A DNA stretch of 64,000 bases from assembly GCA_038206725.1 (NCBI GenBank), contig JBBRAO010000010.1, positions 1 through 64,000 on the forward strand, read 5' to 3'. The notes beneath the pieces were generated by a model. That model was not told the DNA's origin. It saw nothing but the letters and a program-made list of their open reading frames with translations, and did no database searches. Below, one piece after another: positions 27,853 to 35,168 of this stretch; position 1 is the first letter of the stretch; each line of letters opens with the position of its first letter. The position numbers were made by a program, and so were the translations under genes. This DNA is from JBAXXL01 sp038206725 (GTDB taxonomy: Bacteria; Bacteroidota; Ignavibacteria; Kapaibacteriales; UBA2268).

Positions 27853-28314
27853 ATGCTTTTAAAGAGAGAAAAAATTATAGCCGTTTGTGATGAACTCCGT
27901 CCGCGAAACCGGATAGTTTTCACGAACGGCTGTTTTGATATTATTCACGCCGGGCACGTGCAGTACCTCAGTCAAGCTAACGCCCTCGGCGATGTATTAA
28001 TTGTCGGATTGAACAGCGACGACTCTGTGCATCGGTTAAAGGGACCAGAAAGACCTGTTAATTCGGAAGAAGACCGTGCGGTTGTACTCGGAGCGCTAAA
28101 AGCGGTTGATTATGTTGTCATATTCGATGAAGATACCCCTTATGAATTGATAAAGGCAATTAGGCCGAATATTTTAGTTAAAGGCGGCGATTATAAAATG
28201 GAAGATATAGTAGGAGCCGATTTTGTTGCCGAGAGTGGGGGAGAAACAATAGTTTTGCCGTTCCTCGAGGGGCGCTCAACCACTAAAATCCTTAATCAAA
28301 TTAAAAGTTTGTAA
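27853..28314 (+). CDS. rfaE2: Heptose-1-phosphate adenylyltransferase
   Basis: This is a 153-residue nucleotidyltransferase with the cytidylyltransferase-fold motif NGCFDIIHAGH (25-35, HxGH at 32-35) and the family end motif GRSTTKIL. It is the stand-alone form of the HldE C-terminal domain and makes ADP-heptose for the LPS inner core. It is co-directional with proS and probably co-transcribed. Confidence 0.92.
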   Translation: MLLKREKIIAVCDELRPRNRIVFTNGCFDIIHAGHVQYLSQANALGDVLIVGLNSDDSVHRLKGPERPVNSEEDRAVVLGALKAVDYVVIFDEDTPYELIKAIRPNILVKGGDYKMEDIVGADFVAESGGETIVLPFLEGRSTTKILNQIKSL

Positions 28315-28392
28315 AACTCATCTAATATTGCAATAGATATCAGTTCTATTTCAGAAAAGCATTGTTCAATATCTAAACCTACAACAAAAAAA

Positions 28393-28839
28393 TCATAAAG
28401 TATCCAAATGGTTTTCAATAACCTTAAAAAATGCCAACATTTTCTTTAAATCTTCATCCGAGATAGTTCCAACTTCATTCAATATTTTTTCATTTAATCG
28501 CTTATGGAATTCTCGGTGACTTTCGAATACCTTAGTTCCCTTTTCTGTAAGTTCAAAAAGAATTTCTTTATTATTATTTTGATTCTTATACCGCTTTATA
28601 TAACACTTTTTTTCCAAAACTTTTACTTTTTGCGAAATAGCCCCTTTCGTAACACATAGTACATCGGACAAACCGGTTAGGTTGATACCAGGATTTTCGG
28701 CTATAGCAACAATAACGTGGATTTCAATGCGATAAAGTAACTCCCCCGAATCTAAAACACGGGGCACCATTTCCCTATCAACCAATTTATTGATTAGTTT
28801 ATGGACCTCTTCTGAAAAATATATTATATTATCATTCAT
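28393..28839 (-). CDS. MarR-family transcriptional regulator
   Basis: This is a 148-residue winged-helix protein. The recognition helix region reads LTGLSDVLCVTKGAISQKVKVL and the wing follows (KKCYIKRYKNQNNNKEILFEL). Flanking helices form the MarR dimer interface. A near-perfect 20-bp palindrome sits just upstream of its start, as expected for autoregulation. It is the last gene of a minus-strand run nitroreductase-OsmC-CDGSH-MarR, which suggests it responds to electrophile or oxidant stress. Confidence 0.85.
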   Translation of the reverse strand: MNDNIIYFSEEVHKLINKLVDREMVPRVLDSGELLYRIEIHVIVAIAENPGINLTGLSDVLCVTKGAISQKVKVLEKKCYIKRYKNQNNNKEILFELTEKGTKVFESHREFHKRLNEKILNEVGTISDEDLKKMLAFFKVIENHLDTL

Positions 28840-28842
28840 ATT

Positions 28843-28862
28843 CTTGGTATAATTATATCAAG
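28843..28862. promoter_or_regulatory. Palindromic operator candidate upstream of the MarR gene
   Basis: CTTGGTATAATTATATCAAG is a 20-bp inverted repeat with only one symmetric mismatch pair. It lies 3 bases upstream of the marR-family start codon. MarR dimers bind palindromes of this size and A/T richness. An autoregulatory site is inferred. Confidence 0.55.
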
Positions 28863-28900
28863 GAGTTGTCTCGAAACTCCAGATTTTGTAAACTTACGAG

Positions 28901-28960
28901 GGCGTATGTTCTAATATATCTTTAAGATATTTAGTAGAATAGGCGCCCACGTCTGTTCAT
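28901..28960. repeat. Copy 1 of a dispersed TGTTCTA...CGTCTGTTC repeat
   Basis: This stretch (TGTTCTAATATATC ... TTAGTAGAATAGGCGCCCACGTCTGTTC in pieces) aligns over about 58 bases, with one gap, to 38521-38578. Both lie between genes. The right half of the second copy is palindromic. This copy is degraded. Confidence 0.5.
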
Positions 28961-28962
28961 TT

Positions 28963-29388
28963 CTAATCTTGGAATCCGATTTTTACGTGAGTTCCGTCGC
29001 AATACGGTTTATTGGAAGAAGCTCCGCAACGACAAAATGCAGTAACCTTATTTTTTTGTACTTCATTGCCTTCTCTATCTTTTATGGTAATGTTGCCATA
29101 GACCAAAAGCGGACCGTTTTTAATTACTTCTACAATACTTTGGCCCGATGTTTCGGTTTTAGTTTTGACTTCAGCATTCAAATAATAACTTAATGCTCCG
29201 CTTGGGCATTTATTAACTTGATCAATTATGCGTTCAGTTGTTGAGCATTCCGGTGTTACCCAAGGTCTTTCCATTGGTTTAAAAACTTCAGGTAATCCAT
29301 TGAAGCATATAGTTGAATGTACGCAGATTGCCGGTTGCCAAACTACGGTTACTTCACCATTTGTATATTTTCTAATAATCTCTTTCAT
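28963..29388 (-). CDS. Fusion of a single-cluster ferredoxin-like domain and a CDGSH iron-sulfur domain
   Basis: This encodes 141 residues. The N-terminal half is a Fer4_19/YjdI-type domain (cysteines 22, 28, 48 and 61, the last in KCPSGAL). The C-terminal part is a CDGSH-type cluster site with Cys119, Cys121, Cys130 and His134 (CRCGASSNKPYCDGTH). The standard D-G-S-H reads D-G-T-H here. Both domains should hold Fe-S clusters, so the protein is probably an electron carrier or redox sensor. Its start overlaps the stop of the OsmC gene by four bases (ATGA), indicating tight coupling. Confidence 0.82.
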   Translation of the reverse strand: MKEIIRKYTNGEVTVVWQPAICVHSTICFNGLPEVFKPMERPWVTPECSTTERIIDQVNKCPSGALSYYLNAEVKTKTETSGQSIVEVIKNGPLLVYGNITIKDREGNEVQKNKVTAFCRCGASSNKPYCDGTHVKIGFQD

Positions 29389-29771
29389 ATCAATTCTGTA
29401 TTAATTTTTATAGGATTGGTTAATAATTTATGTATAAAACATTTTTCAGCTATCTTTAATAGCGATAGTCTTTGTTCCTCAGGCAAATCGCCCGTCAGTT
29501 TAATATCCTTCTTGAAAACAGTTGTTCCGTTTTCAAAACTAACTGTTATATGAACTTCACAGGATTCTAAAGCCCAGCCCTTTCTATCGGCAAACAGCCT
29601 GAGAGTTATTGCGGTACACGAACCTAAGGAGGCGGCAATTAAACGCAATGGTGAAAAACCTTCGTTATTCCCACCTTCGTTAAGCGGTTCATCTGAAATT
29701 ATAGTATGGTCTCCGGCGGTTATTTCCGTGCGGTAGTGCTCTTTTCCTATTATTGCTTTTATATGAGGCAT
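29385..29771 (-). CDS. OsmC-family peroxiredoxin-like protein
   Basis: This encodes 128 residues with the OsmC/Ohr fold, including LIAASLGSCTAITLRLFA with Cys52 and the second conserved Cys111 in EKCFIH. Such proteins reduce organic hydroperoxides through the two cysteines. Its stop overlaps the start of the Fer4-CDGSH gene, and it follows the nitroreductase gene by 15 bases. Together they form a redox-stress operon. Confidence 0.87.
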   Translation of the reverse strand: MPHIKAIIGKEHYRTEITAGDHTIISDEPLNEGGNNEGFSPLRLIAASLGSCTAITLRLFADRKGWALESCEVHITVSFENGTTVFKKDIKLTGDLPEEQRLSLLKIAEKCFIHKLLTNPIKINTELI

Positions 29772-29786
29772 ATTTTTTGTTGTGAT

Positions 29787-30368
29787 TTAATTAATAATAA
29801 TTTCGTTTATTTCTTTTCGAGTTCTCGGTGTTAAATCGCGAGTTTTAAATGGTTCCAGTGTTTTATCCGGTTCGTCCAAGTAACCTATCGCGATAACGGT
29901 AATAGGTTTTAACTCGTTAGATAGTTTAAAAGTTTCAACAATCTTCTTGTCGGAAAATCCTCCCATCGGATGAGCTATTATACCCATAGTTACAGCCTGT
30001 AGAATCATCATTGCATTAAATGCCCCCAAATCGTGCTCAGCCCACGCATTGATTTTTTCGGGTTGATTATCAATTATACTTATAGCTATACTAACAATTA
30101 ATGCTGATGCGTTTTGCGCCCATATCTTATTGCCTTCCGACAAACATTCCCATATTTGCAAAAATTTAGGTGTACCCCTTTTTGCAACAATTAATCGCCA
30201 AGGTTGTAAATTGGATGAACTGAAAGCCCAACTACCCGCTTCGATAATGGTATTTAGCTCTTCATCCGAAATTTCTCTATCAATGAAGCTATATGGACTA
30301 AACCGGTTTTTTATTAAATCAATAACCGGATATTTTGTGTGAGCTATCTTTATTTTATTTTGTGTCAT
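29787..30368 (-). CDS. Nitroreductase-family FMN oxidoreductase
   Basis: This encodes 193 residues from the ATG at 30368 (a TTG seven codons upstream is less likely). It has the N-terminal nitroreductase FMN-binding motif RFSPYSF, WAFSSSNLQPWRLIV, and near the C-terminus MGGFSDKKIV and AIGYLDEP. It would reduce nitro compounds or quinones with NAD(P)H. It is the first gene of the operon leading to osmC-like, CDGSH and marR-like genes. Confidence 0.86.
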   Translation of the reverse strand: MTQNKIKIAHTKYPVIDLIKNRFSPYSFIDREISDEELNTIIEAGSWAFSSSNLQPWRLIVAKRGTPKFLQIWECLSEGNKIWAQNASALIVSIAISIIDNQPEKINAWAEHDLGAFNAMMILQAVTMGIIAHPMGGFSDKKIVETFKLSNELKPITVIAIGYLDEPDKTLEPFKTRDLTPRTRKEINEIIIN

Positions 30369-30492
30369 TTTTTTTTTCGTTATTATCAAGAAAATCTTAT
30401 CATCTTAATTTTGACTTATATCATACAATTAATTTAAATATGAAAACGTTTTTAGGAGTAATTATATTGGAACAGAAATAAAAAATAATGTG

Positions 30493-30993
30493 CTAAAACT
30501 TATACGTAAGGCTTAGGTAATTCACTCCTAAATTGAAATCAAATTCACTTTGACTAAATGAATTATTAATTTTTGAATTGTATATTTTAATTGCTCTGTG
30601 AAATTTTCGATTACTACCGGAAAGCGATACTATCCCGACCACCCATACGCAGGAGGTAATTCCTACAGCGTAAGCAAATGAATGGTCCAAGGGCAATCTA
30701 CCGGTTTCATTTTTGCTTTTTAACGCTTCGCTAACTAGAAAAGCCGTTGAGCCCACAGCGCCGGTTAAGCAGACATAGCCCAAAGCGGCATTTGCATGGG
30801 ATTCTTTAATCAATAATGATGTGTATTGGTTAGAACTCAGAATAGCGCTGACTTCGTTACGCGATACTTTGGCACTATTTATAGAGTAGCTATGCCACAA
30901 AAAAGCATTGCGCACTACTATTGAGTCACTCGAAGCCAAAGCGTTCATTGAAAAAGCTATTAAAAAAGATACAATAACTAATGTTATTTTCAT
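30493..30993 (-). CDS. Hypothetical exported protein
   Basis: This encodes 166 residues from the ATG at 30993, which starts a signal peptide (MKITLVIVSFLIAFSMNALA). Two hydrophobic segments follow (about 70-90, NAALGYVCLTGAVGSTAFLV; about 108-128, AYAVGITSCVWVVGIVSL). The C-terminus has alternating residues and ends LTYKF, which may be membrane-associated. It lies 71 bases after the TonB receptor gene on the same strand and may be co-transcribed. No family is recognised. Confidence 0.55.
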   Translation of the reverse strand: MKITLVIVSFLIAFSMNALASSDSIVVRNAFLWHSYSINSAKVSRNEVSAILSSNQYTSLLIKESHANAALGYVCLTGAVGSTAFLVSEALKSKNETGRLPLDHSFAYAVGITSCVWVVGIVSLSGSNRKFHRAIKIYNSKINNSFSQSEFDFNLGVNYLSLTYKF

Positions 30994-31064
30994 AATAAAA
31001 TTCCTGAATAAAAAATTGCTAGGAATATGATTTCGATTTTTTGCATTTAAAATCGTTATCAAAA

Positions 31065-33023
31065 TTACAAAATAAATTTATATTTTACACCAATTTTAAT
31101 CCATCGCTCTGGTTGAGGGACCTCGGAATAATAAACATATTTTTGTGCTAAAATATTCGATACTTCTAAGTAAACCGCCAAATGCTTCATATTCCAGTTG
31201 ATTTTCGCATTTAGCAACCAAAAAGGCTCATAGTTCAATTCTTCCCCGGTTGCGGTCAGGAAATAAGTCCCCATACGTTGTTGGTATGAAGCTGTCCAAA
31301 CAGCATTTATGTTCTCGATTATTTTATGGCTTAAGCTAAAAGATAATTTATGCTTAAGATAATCCAAAACATAGTAGGATATATATTGCGATTCGGAATT
31401 TTTTGTCTGATTTAAAAACAAATATTCGATTTTAAGATAATTCAAGTAAGATTTCTCGGTTAATCTCCCAAAATTAAACGAAGCGCTTGCTCCCAAACCG
31501 ACTGTATTCATTTCCGAAATATTCCGCGCGTGATAAACCGTTTCATCTGGAAGTTTCCCCCAATCTATTATGTTATATCCCACACGGAAAAAACCATTTA
31601 CACCAAAATCAAAAAATGACGATGTATATTCGGTGCCGAATTCATAAGAAATTGCTTCTTCAGCTTTCAAATCCTGATTACCCACATTTGTGGGTCCTTT
31701 ATAAAATAAATCGGTAAACGTAGGCATACGTAGAGATTTATTTACACTTGCCATCAATTTGATTTGGTCGTTAATCCAGTAACTTACGTCAATACCGGGG
31801 TAAATATCCGTTTTCGATCCTAATGATGTGTTATAATTCAACATCGCACCTGCCGAAAGGCTCAAATTCTTCCAAACATAGCTATGCTCGAAAAATATCG
31901 AGATGTTGGTGCGGTTATAGGATTTGGTATAAAAGCCTTGTCTTTCAAACGGCGCTTTAATTGTGTCAGCCATATCCAATCCCAAAACATTGCTGAGTAT
32001 ATTTTCATTTCGGATATCAGCTCCGAGAACTGTTTTTCCAATTTTCGAGGGGATGTTAAGATTGAAATTCGCGCCAAAAACATCGGTCAAGTGGTAATTG
32101 TGGTTCCTGTACCAACTCGGCGGATTACTTCTAAACAATTCAAAACGGTCTTGGTTACGCCGGAAATAAATTGTTCCATTCGTGGTGGTGTTCTTCCCAC
32201 CACTTGCTGAAATTGCCGCGAAAGCAGTTTTGTTGTCGTCGAATTGGTTCGGATATTTGGCTGAATAAAATGAATTCGCACCGAAACTTTTTGCCGATAT
32301 ACCGGCTTGGTAATTAATATTGATAATATTGTTGGCGAAAGAACCACGATAAAATACATTCAAGTTCTTGAAATCGGTGTTTTGCGTATAACCGTCCGAG
32401 GATGAAAAATTCGCCGATAGATTGTTATTCGTTTTCAAAACCTTGAAGTCTGAATTAACTCCCACGCTTGCTAAACCGTATTGCCCGGCTGACAAATTTA
32501 CTTTTATTTGATTGGAATCTTTTTGCGAAGTAATAAAATTCACAGCCCCGCAAAAAGCTCCCGGTCCATATACTCTCGCACCTGCCCCTTCTAAAATCTC
32601 GATTCGCTCAATACTGTTGATATCAATAGGTAGGTTTGAGGAATAATGCCCGGTCTGCGGATCGGTCATATTTATACCATTGATTAAAATCATCACTTGG
32701 TCAAATGAACCGCCGTTTAAGCTGATATCGGCTTGCATATCCATTCCACCGCGTTGCCGTATATCTAAATTTTGGGTAAAGTTCAGTATATCCTGTAAAC
32801 TCGACGCCGATATGGCTTCAATTTCTGCTTTAGGGATGATTTTTATTATTCTGCCGACTTCGGAAAAAGCAATGGGTGTTCTTTTGCCCGTAACGATTAT
32901 TTCCTCCCCTTTATATGTTTTACCGGCACTTAGTGAGTCGCTTGTTTGGGAATAGAGGGGAAAAGCAATTATAAATATTGCAATTATTGAAATTATATTA
33001 TTTTTGATTTGATAATTATTCAT
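31065..33023 (-). CDS. TonB-dependent outer-membrane receptor
   Basis: This is a 652-residue receptor. The ATG at 33023 is chosen because it begins a signal sequence (NNIISIIAIFIIAFPLYSQ); upstream in-frame codons give no signal peptide and overlap a broken hicB-like gene. A TonB-box-like EEIIVTGKR leads into the plug domain (SSLQDILNFTQNLDIRQRGG, GVNFITS-like GAVNFITS), then a 22-stranded-type barrel ending EVPQPERWIKIGVKYKFIL. The plug resembles BtuB-like receptors, but no cobalamin riboswitch is visible upstream, so the ligand is unknown. Confidence 0.88.
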   Translation of the reverse strand: MNNYQIKNNIISIIAIFIIAFPLYSQTSDSLSAGKTYKGEEIIVTGKRTPIAFSEVGRIIKIIPKAEIEAISASSLQDILNFTQNLDIRQRGGMDMQADISLNGGSFDQVMILINGINMTDPQTGHYSSNLPIDINSIERIEILEGAGARVYGPGAFCGAVNFITSQKDSNQIKVNLSAGQYGLASVGVNSDFKVLKTNNNLSANFSSSDGYTQNTDFKNLNVFYRGSFANNIININYQAGISAKSFGANSFYSAKYPNQFDDNKTAFAAISASGGKNTTTNGTIYFRRNQDRFELFRSNPPSWYRNHNYHLTDVFGANFNLNIPSKIGKTVLGADIRNENILSNVLGLDMADTIKAPFERQGFYTKSYNRTNISIFFEHSYVWKNLSLSAGAMLNYNTSLGSKTDIYPGIDVSYWINDQIKLMASVNKSLRMPTFTDLFYKGPTNVGNQDLKAEEAISYEFGTEYTSSFFDFGVNGFFRVGYNIIDWGKLPDETVYHARNISEMNTVGLGASASFNFGRLTEKSYLNYLKIEYLFLNQTKNSESQYISYYVLDYLKHKLSFSLSHKIIENINAVWTASYQQRMGTYFLTATGEELNYEPFWLLNAKINWNMKHLAVYLEVSNILAQKYVYYSEVPQPERWIKIGVKYKFIL

Positions 33024-33189
33024 TTTCAAAATAAAGCTAAACGGCTTCCTTGAGATTAGCAAGAGCAACATTAATCGTATCGCCAAATGATGAAAGATTT
33101 ACATTCAAACCCTGGGATAGGTAGTATTTATCTTCTTTCCAAACTATGTATTCGTTTTCTTTTATTGTATTGCCTTTTTAAAATTTCAT
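33016..33189 (-). pseudogene. HicB-like antitoxin remnant with two in-frame stops
   Basis: Reading the minus strand from ATG at 33189 gives a HicB-like protein (NEYIVWKEDKYYLSQGL, then NVNLSSFGDTINVALANLKE, A-V, stop, LYFENE). A TAA at 33180-33178 is the fourth codon and a TAG at 33039-33037 replaces the expected Glu before LYFE. The pattern VWKEG.YY..Q.LN.....G.T..EAL.NL.EA.ELYFE is typical of the small HicB/UPF0150 family. No hicA toxin gene is seen beside it. Its last codons overlap the start of the TonB receptor gene. Confidence 0.7.
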
Positions 33190-33501
33190 AGACGTAAATC
33201 AATTAAAAATAATTATAATTATACTTTGTCATTCATATTTTTTTGCTTTTTCCCAATTCCCCGCCACGGGTTGCGATGCCCTGTTTCCTTAGAGACGTTC
33301 TTTTTAAATAAAAATCCACGCAAAATGCAACTTACGAAACAATACCGATTTTAAATTAAGAAAATTATCAATAGTAGCCAAAAAAGACGGCATTTTTATT
33401 TCACCCTTTCAGGGTTTTGGACGAACGCGCACATCACCTTTTCTACAAACATTTTATCAATAAATTAATTGTCTTTATTCCGACCGACCCTTTATTTAAA
33501 A
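33190..33501. other. Gene-free stretch with decayed repeat sequence
   Basis: No coding region is supported here. The stretch holds a GC-richer island (about 33256-33297, CCCCGCCACGGG...GAGACGTTC) and the small palindrome ACCCTTTCAGGGT near 33401. Both resemble fragments of short extragenic repeats common in this phylum, and the palindrome relates to the CTGAAAG element near 4226. They look degraded. Confidence 0.4.
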
Positions 33502-33535
33502 ACTCATCCGATGACCGGGGAGTCATCGGATGAGT
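33502..33535. terminator. CTCATCCG-family hairpin terminator
   Basis: A perfect 14-bp stem (33502-33515 with 33522-33535, ACTCATCCGATGAC and its complement) has loop CGGGGA. It sits 45 bases past the stop codon of minus-strand glyS and is its probable terminator. Confidence 0.8.
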
Positions 33536-33579
33536 AAATTCTTATTTTTCTTCTCATTATCGATTGACAATTAAGTAAC

Positions 33580-34998
33580 TTACGCGTTCATTTTTTCAAA
33601 TATCCACGTTTTGATTTTATCTACAGGAATGCGTTCCTGCAACATAGAGTCACGCTCACGTATTGTAACTGTGTGTTTTTCTATTGTTTCGCCGTCAATA
33701 GTGACACAATATGGAGTGCCGACTTCATCCTGACGTCTGTAGCGGCGTCCAATCGCACCGGATGTGTCGTACTTGGCATTGAAAGTTTTTTGGAGGTCTT
33801 TGTATATGTTTGTCGCATATTCCGGCATACCGTCTTTATTAACTAACGGGAAAACAGCTACTGTAATAGGTGCTAATTTCGGATGGAATCTCAGAACGCT
33901 TCTCACTTCCGAATCACCCTTTCCGGTTGGTACTTCTTCTTCATCGTAAGCATTACATAAATAAGCCATAAATCCGCGGGATACACCGCCCGAAGTTTCG
34001 ACCACGAATGGAACAAAACGGTCACCGTTTACTGTATCCACATATTCCATTTTTTTACCGGATGCTTCTTGATGGGCTTTCAAATCGAAGTCGGTTCGCG
34101 AGTGAATACCTTCAATTTCGCCCCAACCAAAGGGGAATAAATATTCTATATCCACAGCGGCGTTTGCGTAATGAGCCAATTTTTCGTGTTCTTTCCAACG
34201 CATTGATTCCGGATTCATTCCATATCGAACCCACCAATCCCAACGCTCTTGTTTCCAATAGTCAAAAGCTTCTTTCTCTTCACCCGGTTTCACAAAGTAC
34301 TGCATTTCCATTTGTTCGAACTCACGAGTACGGAAAAGGAAGTTCTTGGTATTGATTTCGTTACGGAAAGCCTTGCCGATTTGAGCAATACCGAAAGGAA
34401 CCTTCATTCTTGCGGTTTCCATCACGTTTTTGAAATTCACGAATATACCTTGAGCTGATTCCGGACGTAGATAAACAACAGCATTAGTATCTTCCACAGG
34501 ACCCACGAAAGTTTTAAACATCAAATTGAAATTACGTACTTCAGTCCAATCCAAAGTGCCGCTAATCGGATCTTTGATTTCATATTGCATTATAAGATTG
34601 TAATAATCTTCGTTTTTATCGCAATTTTCCAAAGCTTCTTCCACTTGATTTGCTTTTTCTGTTTTATTTTTGGTTCTTAGTTTTGTGATAAATTCTTCAA
34701 TCAAAACATCCGCACGATAGCGTGCTTTTGAAACTTTATTATCTATCATTGGGTCACTGAATTGCTTTGTATGTCCTGAAGCTTCCCAAGTTTTTGGGTG
34801 CATTAATATCGAAGCGTCAATACCTTCGATATTATCGCGGTACGTCATTTCGTTCCACCAAGCTTTTTTCAGATTATTCAGTAGTTCCACACCTAAGGGA
34901 CCGTAATCCCAACAACCGTTCAAACTACCATATATTTCTGATGATTGGAATACAAAACCGCGTCTTTTCGCCAACGATATTATCAAATCCATTGTCAT
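33580..34998 (-). CDS. glyS: Glycyl-tRNA synthetase, single-chain dimeric type
   Basis: This is a 472-residue class II enzyme charging tRNA-Gly. It has the N-terminal SLAKRRGFVFQSSEIYGS and YGPLGVELL, the motif 2 region FRNEINTKNFLFRTREFEQMEM (in two parts), and the motif 3 region VETSGGVSRGFMAYL. The C-terminal anticodon-binding domain contains DGETIEKHTVTIRERDS. It is the alpha-2 form related to archaeal and eukaryotic GlyRS, not the alpha2-beta2 form. It is monocistronic on the minus strand. Confidence 0.94.
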   Translation of the reverse strand: MTMDLIISLAKRRGFVFQSSEIYGSLNGCWDYGPLGVELLNNLKKAWWNEMTYRDNIEGIDASILMHPKTWEASGHTKQFSDPMIDNKVSKARYRADVLIEEFITKLRTKNKTEKANQVEEALENCDKNEDYYNLIMQYEIKDPISGTLDWTEVRNFNLMFKTFVGPVEDTNAVVYLRPESAQGIFVNFKNVMETARMKVPFGIAQIGKAFRNEINTKNFLFRTREFEQMEMQYFVKPGEEKEAFDYWKQERWDWWVRYGMNPESMRWKEHEKLAHYANAAVDIEYLFPFGWGEIEGIHSRTDFDLKAHQEASGKKMEYVDTVNGDRFVPFVVETSGGVSRGFMAYLCNAYDEEEVPTGKGDSEVRSVLRFHPKLAPITVAVFPLVNKDGMPEYATNIYKDLQKTFNAKYDTSGAIGRRYRRQDEVGTPYCVTIDGETIEKHTVTIRERDSMLQERIPVDKIKTWIFEKMNA

Positions 34999-35065
34999 TT
35001 AATTTACCTATTCAATTTTTGTTCATATATAAACTACAAAATTAAACAATTTATGAGAAATATTA

Positions 35066-35073
35066 TATATTTG
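35066..35073 (+). promoter_or_regulatory. Candidate -7 element (TATATTTGT) of the subtilase gene
   Basis: TATATTTG followed by T matches TAnnTTTGY exactly. It lies about 95 bases before the subtilase ATG. No clear -33 TTTG is present. Confidence 0.38.
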
Positions 35074-35168
35074 TGGAATATCAGCGAAAATAAATTGTTT
35101 ATCTTACCTTAAAATGTTAAATTGCATATTTTTTTAATTGAAATTTAAAATATTATTTGGAGACATTG

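Noticed and set aside
28316..28345. ACTCATCTAATATTG after rfaE2 as a further member of the CTCATCCG hairpin family
   Set aside because: The arms do not pair beyond five bases, so no stable hairpin forms.
31065..33086. TonB receptor start at 33086
   Set aside because: The extra 21 residues give no signal peptide and overlap the hicB remnant; ATG 33023 starts a proper signal sequence.
33024..33579. Cobalamin riboswitch upstream of the TonB receptor
   Set aside because: No B12-box or other conserved riboswitch core was found; the stretch holds the hicB remnant and decayed repeats.
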